Below, in pieces: positions 4,467-6,235 of a stretch of DNA of 6,235 bases (position 1 is its first letter; each line of letters begins with the position of its first letter). Origin of the DNA: Clostridia bacterium (GTDB lineage: Bacteria; Bacillota; Clostridia; Lachnospirales; CAG-274); NCBI GenBank assembly GCA_030536675.1, contig JAUNPM010000100.1, positions 1 through 6,235 on the forward strand, written 5' to 3'. Made by a program: the position numbers and the translations under genes. The notes beneath the pieces are model-generated. The model saw nothing but the letters and a program-made list of their open reading frames with translations. It made no database searches and was not told the origin of the DNA.

Positions 4467-6235
4467 TTAATTTAACATATTTAAAAATTCTTCTTCGCTA
4501 ATAATGGGTATATTAAGCTCTTTTGCCTTTTTGTTTTTGGAAGAAGATGAAGCTGCGTCATTGTTTATTAAATAATTTGTTTTGGAGCTTACACTTCCTG
4601 TGACCTTGCCCCCCAGCTTTTCAATATGGGCTTGAAGCTCTTTTCTGTTTTTGTAAATATGAACATCTCCCGTTATAACAAATGTTAAATTGTCAAGCTT
4701 GAGATCAGCCGTATTTTCTTCGTCGGATCTAAAATTTATATACTTTAGTGCATCGTGTATAAGATCTAAATTTTCGCTGTGGCTGAAATACTTTATAATA
4801 CTTTCGGCAATTACATCACCAAAGCCGTCTATTGAAACAAGTGAATCAAAATCAGCTTTAATTATTGCGTCAAGAGAGTTATTAAATTTTTTGCACAAAA
4901 GTTTTGCATTGCTTAAGCCTACGTTGTTTATACCAAGGGAATAAATAAAGTTGGGCAGGGCAACTGTTGTGCTCTTTTCTATTGCGGAAATCAGATTATT
5001 ATATGACTTTTCTCCAAAGCCCTCCATATTAATAATACTGTCCTTATATTTTGAAAGCTTAAAAATATCCGTATAGTTATCTATAAATCCTTTTTCAATA
5101 AACTTTTCAATGGTAGCCTCTGAAAGACCTTCAATGTTCATTGCATCACGTGAAACAAAGTGTTCAAGGCTTGATATTCTCTGCGCCTTACAGTTGGGGT
5201 TTGGACATTTTAAGGCTTTTCCGTCACGCAGTGAAATAATTACGGAATCTTCTCCGCAAACGGGACAGACGGAAGGAATTTCCAAGCTGTTGCTTTTTGT
5301 TATGTTTTCGGCAACCTGAGGAATGATCATATTAGCCTTGTATACGGTTATTTTATCACCTATTCCCAGTTTAAGATTTTCAACTATACTTAAATTGTGG
5401 AGAGAAGCTCTTTCAACTGTTGTTCCTTCAAGCTCCACCGGCTCAAATACTGCAATGGGATTAATAAGTCCCGTTCTTGATGTATTCCATACGACGTTTA
5501 AAAGAGTTGTTTCGGCAAGCTCATCTGCCCACTTAAAGGCTATGGAATCCCTTGGAAATTTTGCAGTGGAACCAAGACTTTGTGAATATTCCGTGCTGCT
5601 GAATGTGAGAACAAGCCCGTCTGTTGCAAATCTGTTGTTTGGTATTTTTTCTTCAAAATATTTAACGGCAGCTTCAATGTTTTCAGCTGTGACTTCCTGT
5701 CTTTCGACACATTCAAAGCCCATTTTTTCAAGCCAGCTAAAGCGTTGGTTTTTGTCATCACCGAATGTTATGCCTTCCGCCTTAAACAGTGCAAAGGCTA
5801 TAAAGTTTACGTTTCTTTTGGCTGAAATTTGGGAATTAAGCTGACGTACGGTGCCGCTGCATAAATTCCTCGGATTTTTATATTTGTCCTCCGCAGGCAG
5901 GCTTTCGTTTATAACAGCAAAATCTTCAAATGATATAACAGCTTCTCCTCTTAAAACAAGTTCGCCTTTAAAATTTATTTTAAGGGGAATGTTTTTAAAA
6001 AATTTTGCATTGTGGGTAATGTCTTCTCCTATTTCTCCGTTACCCCTTGTAACTGCTTGTGAAAGCTCTCCGTCAACATAAGTGAGCACAACTGTAAGAC
6101 CGTCCATTTTGTAAGAAAGTATACCTTTGTGTGAACCCAAAAAGCTTTTAAGAGCATTTACATCTTTTGTTTTGTCAAGAGAAAGCATTCTGCTCTCGTG
6201 TGGAACTTTTTTAAGGGAGCTTAATACCTGATGTC
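4467..6235 (-). CDS. ligA: NAD-dependent DNA ligase LigA (N-terminus outside window)
   Basis: LigA seals nicks in DNA using NAD+, during replication and repair. The reading frame is open to the right edge; 588 residues are visible, so about 70-90 N-terminal residues (NMN-binding domain Ia) are missing. The ATG at 6186-6188 is internal, since upstream codons (KKVPHESR before MLSLD) match the family. Counting from that Met: adenylation-lysine motif KMDG at 27-30 (K27 catalytic), RGNGEIGED at 48-56, GEAVIS at 81-86, NPRN at 105-108, TDGLVL at 189-194 and motif V AFKW with K219. The OB fold follows (RTGLINPIAVFEPVELEGTT, 238-257). A zinc finger has four cysteines (C308, C311, C328, C333). Helix-hairpin-helix repeats fill about 340-470 (IEGLS, MEGFGEKS, IDGFGD), and a BRCT domain runs from about 498 to 573 (LGGKVTGSVSSKTNYLI). 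All visible catalytic residues are intact. Several motif spellings differ from textbook LigA, which may mark a lineage form or second paralogue. No upstream signals are visible. Confidence 0.95.
   Translation of the reverse strand, partial: HQVLSSLKKVPHESRMLSLDKTKDVNALKSFLGSHKGILSYKMDGLTVVLTYVDGELSQAVTRGNGEIGEDITHNAKFFKNIPLKINFKGELVLRGEAVISFEDFAVINESLPAEDKYKNPRNLCSGTVRQLNSQISAKRNVNFIAFALFKAEGITFGDDKNQRFSWLEKMGFECVERQEVTAENIEAAVKYFEEKIPNNRFATDGLVLTFSSTEYSQSLGSTAKFPRDSIAFKWADELAETTLLNVVWNTSRTGLINPIAVFEPVELEGTTVERASLHNLSIVENLKLGIGDKITVYKANMIIPQVAENITKSNSLEIPSVCPVCGEDSVIISLRDGKALKCPNPNCKAQRISSLEHFVSRDAMNIEGLSEATIEKFIEKGFIDNYTDIFKLSKYKDSIINMEGFGEKSYNNLISAIEKSTTVALPNFIYSLGINNVGLSNAKLLCKKFNNSLDAIIKADFDSLVSIDGFGDVIAESIIKYFSHSENLDLIHDALKYINFRSDEENTADLKLDNLTFVITGDVHIYKNRKELQAHIEKLGGKVTGSVSSKTNYLINNDAASSSSKNKKAKELNIPIISEEEFLNMLN

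Noticed and set aside
5323..5844. A 173-codon open frame on the plus strand inside ligA
   Set aside because: It is antisense to the conserved ligase adenylation and OB domains, has no ribosome binding site and low-complexity Ser/Leu-rich composition, and resembles no known family.
6186..6188. ATG as the start of ligA
   Set aside because: The frame stays open to the window edge, and the upstream residues (KKVPHESR) match the ligase family just before the MLSLD motif, so the gene continues beyond the window.
1..6235. Mobile element, CRISPR array, tRNA, rRNA or riboswitch
   Set aside because: No transposase or integrase motif, regularly spaced repeat, cloverleaf sequence or recognisable riboswitch core was seen by eye; the inverted repeats present are terminators or short dyads at promoters.

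Overview
This is an AT-rich chromosomal window from a Gram-positive, endospore-forming anaerobe. The evidence is a complete SpoVS gene, an IscR-like Rrf2 regulator, strong AGGAGG-type ribosome binding sites with GTG/TTG start options, sigma-A style promoters, and an intracellular-type GH28 pectin enzyme. I infer class Clostridia, probably Lachnospiraceae or a close relative. This rests on protein character only; there is no rRNA gene in the window.

Layout from left to right. (1) Positions 1-241, plus strand: the C-terminal half of a flavodoxin, closed by a strong hairpin terminator. (2) Positions 339-1378, plus: a promoter and holA (DNA polymerase III delta subunit), most likely starting at a TTG at 395. 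(3) Positions 1382-1942, plus: a consensus promoter (TTGACA-17-TATAAT) with an overlapping imperfect palindrome, an Rrf2/IscR-like regulator starting at 1463, and a perfect 15-bp hairpin that can stop transcription from both sides. (4) Positions 1955-4014, minus: a two-gene operon made of a promoter, an AEC-family membrane transporter and a short GH28 polygalacturonase-like hydrolase. The genes are 12 nt apart and the second gene's Shine-Dalgarno overlaps the first gene's stop codon. A 17-bp dyad lies just downstream of the predicted transcription start. (5) Positions 4144-4404, plus: spoVS, followed by a shared convergent terminator. (6) Positions 4467-6235, minus: most of ligA (NAD-dependent DNA ligase), with its N-terminus beyond the right edge.

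The genes do not form one pathway. DNA replication and repair (holA, ligA), redox or Fe-S control (flavodoxin, Rrf2), sporulation (spoVS) and pectin-oligosaccharide use (AEC transporter plus GH28) sit side by side as short, separately terminated units. The only clear operon is AEC-GH28. No mobile element, CRISPR array, tRNA or rRNA is visible, and I found no convincing new biological system. The points most worth a second look are the compact GH28 enzyme and its pairing with an AEC carrier, the apparently lone Fe-S-type Rrf2 regulator with a possible autoregulatory operator, the dyad at the AEC promoter, and the divergent motif spellings in LigA.
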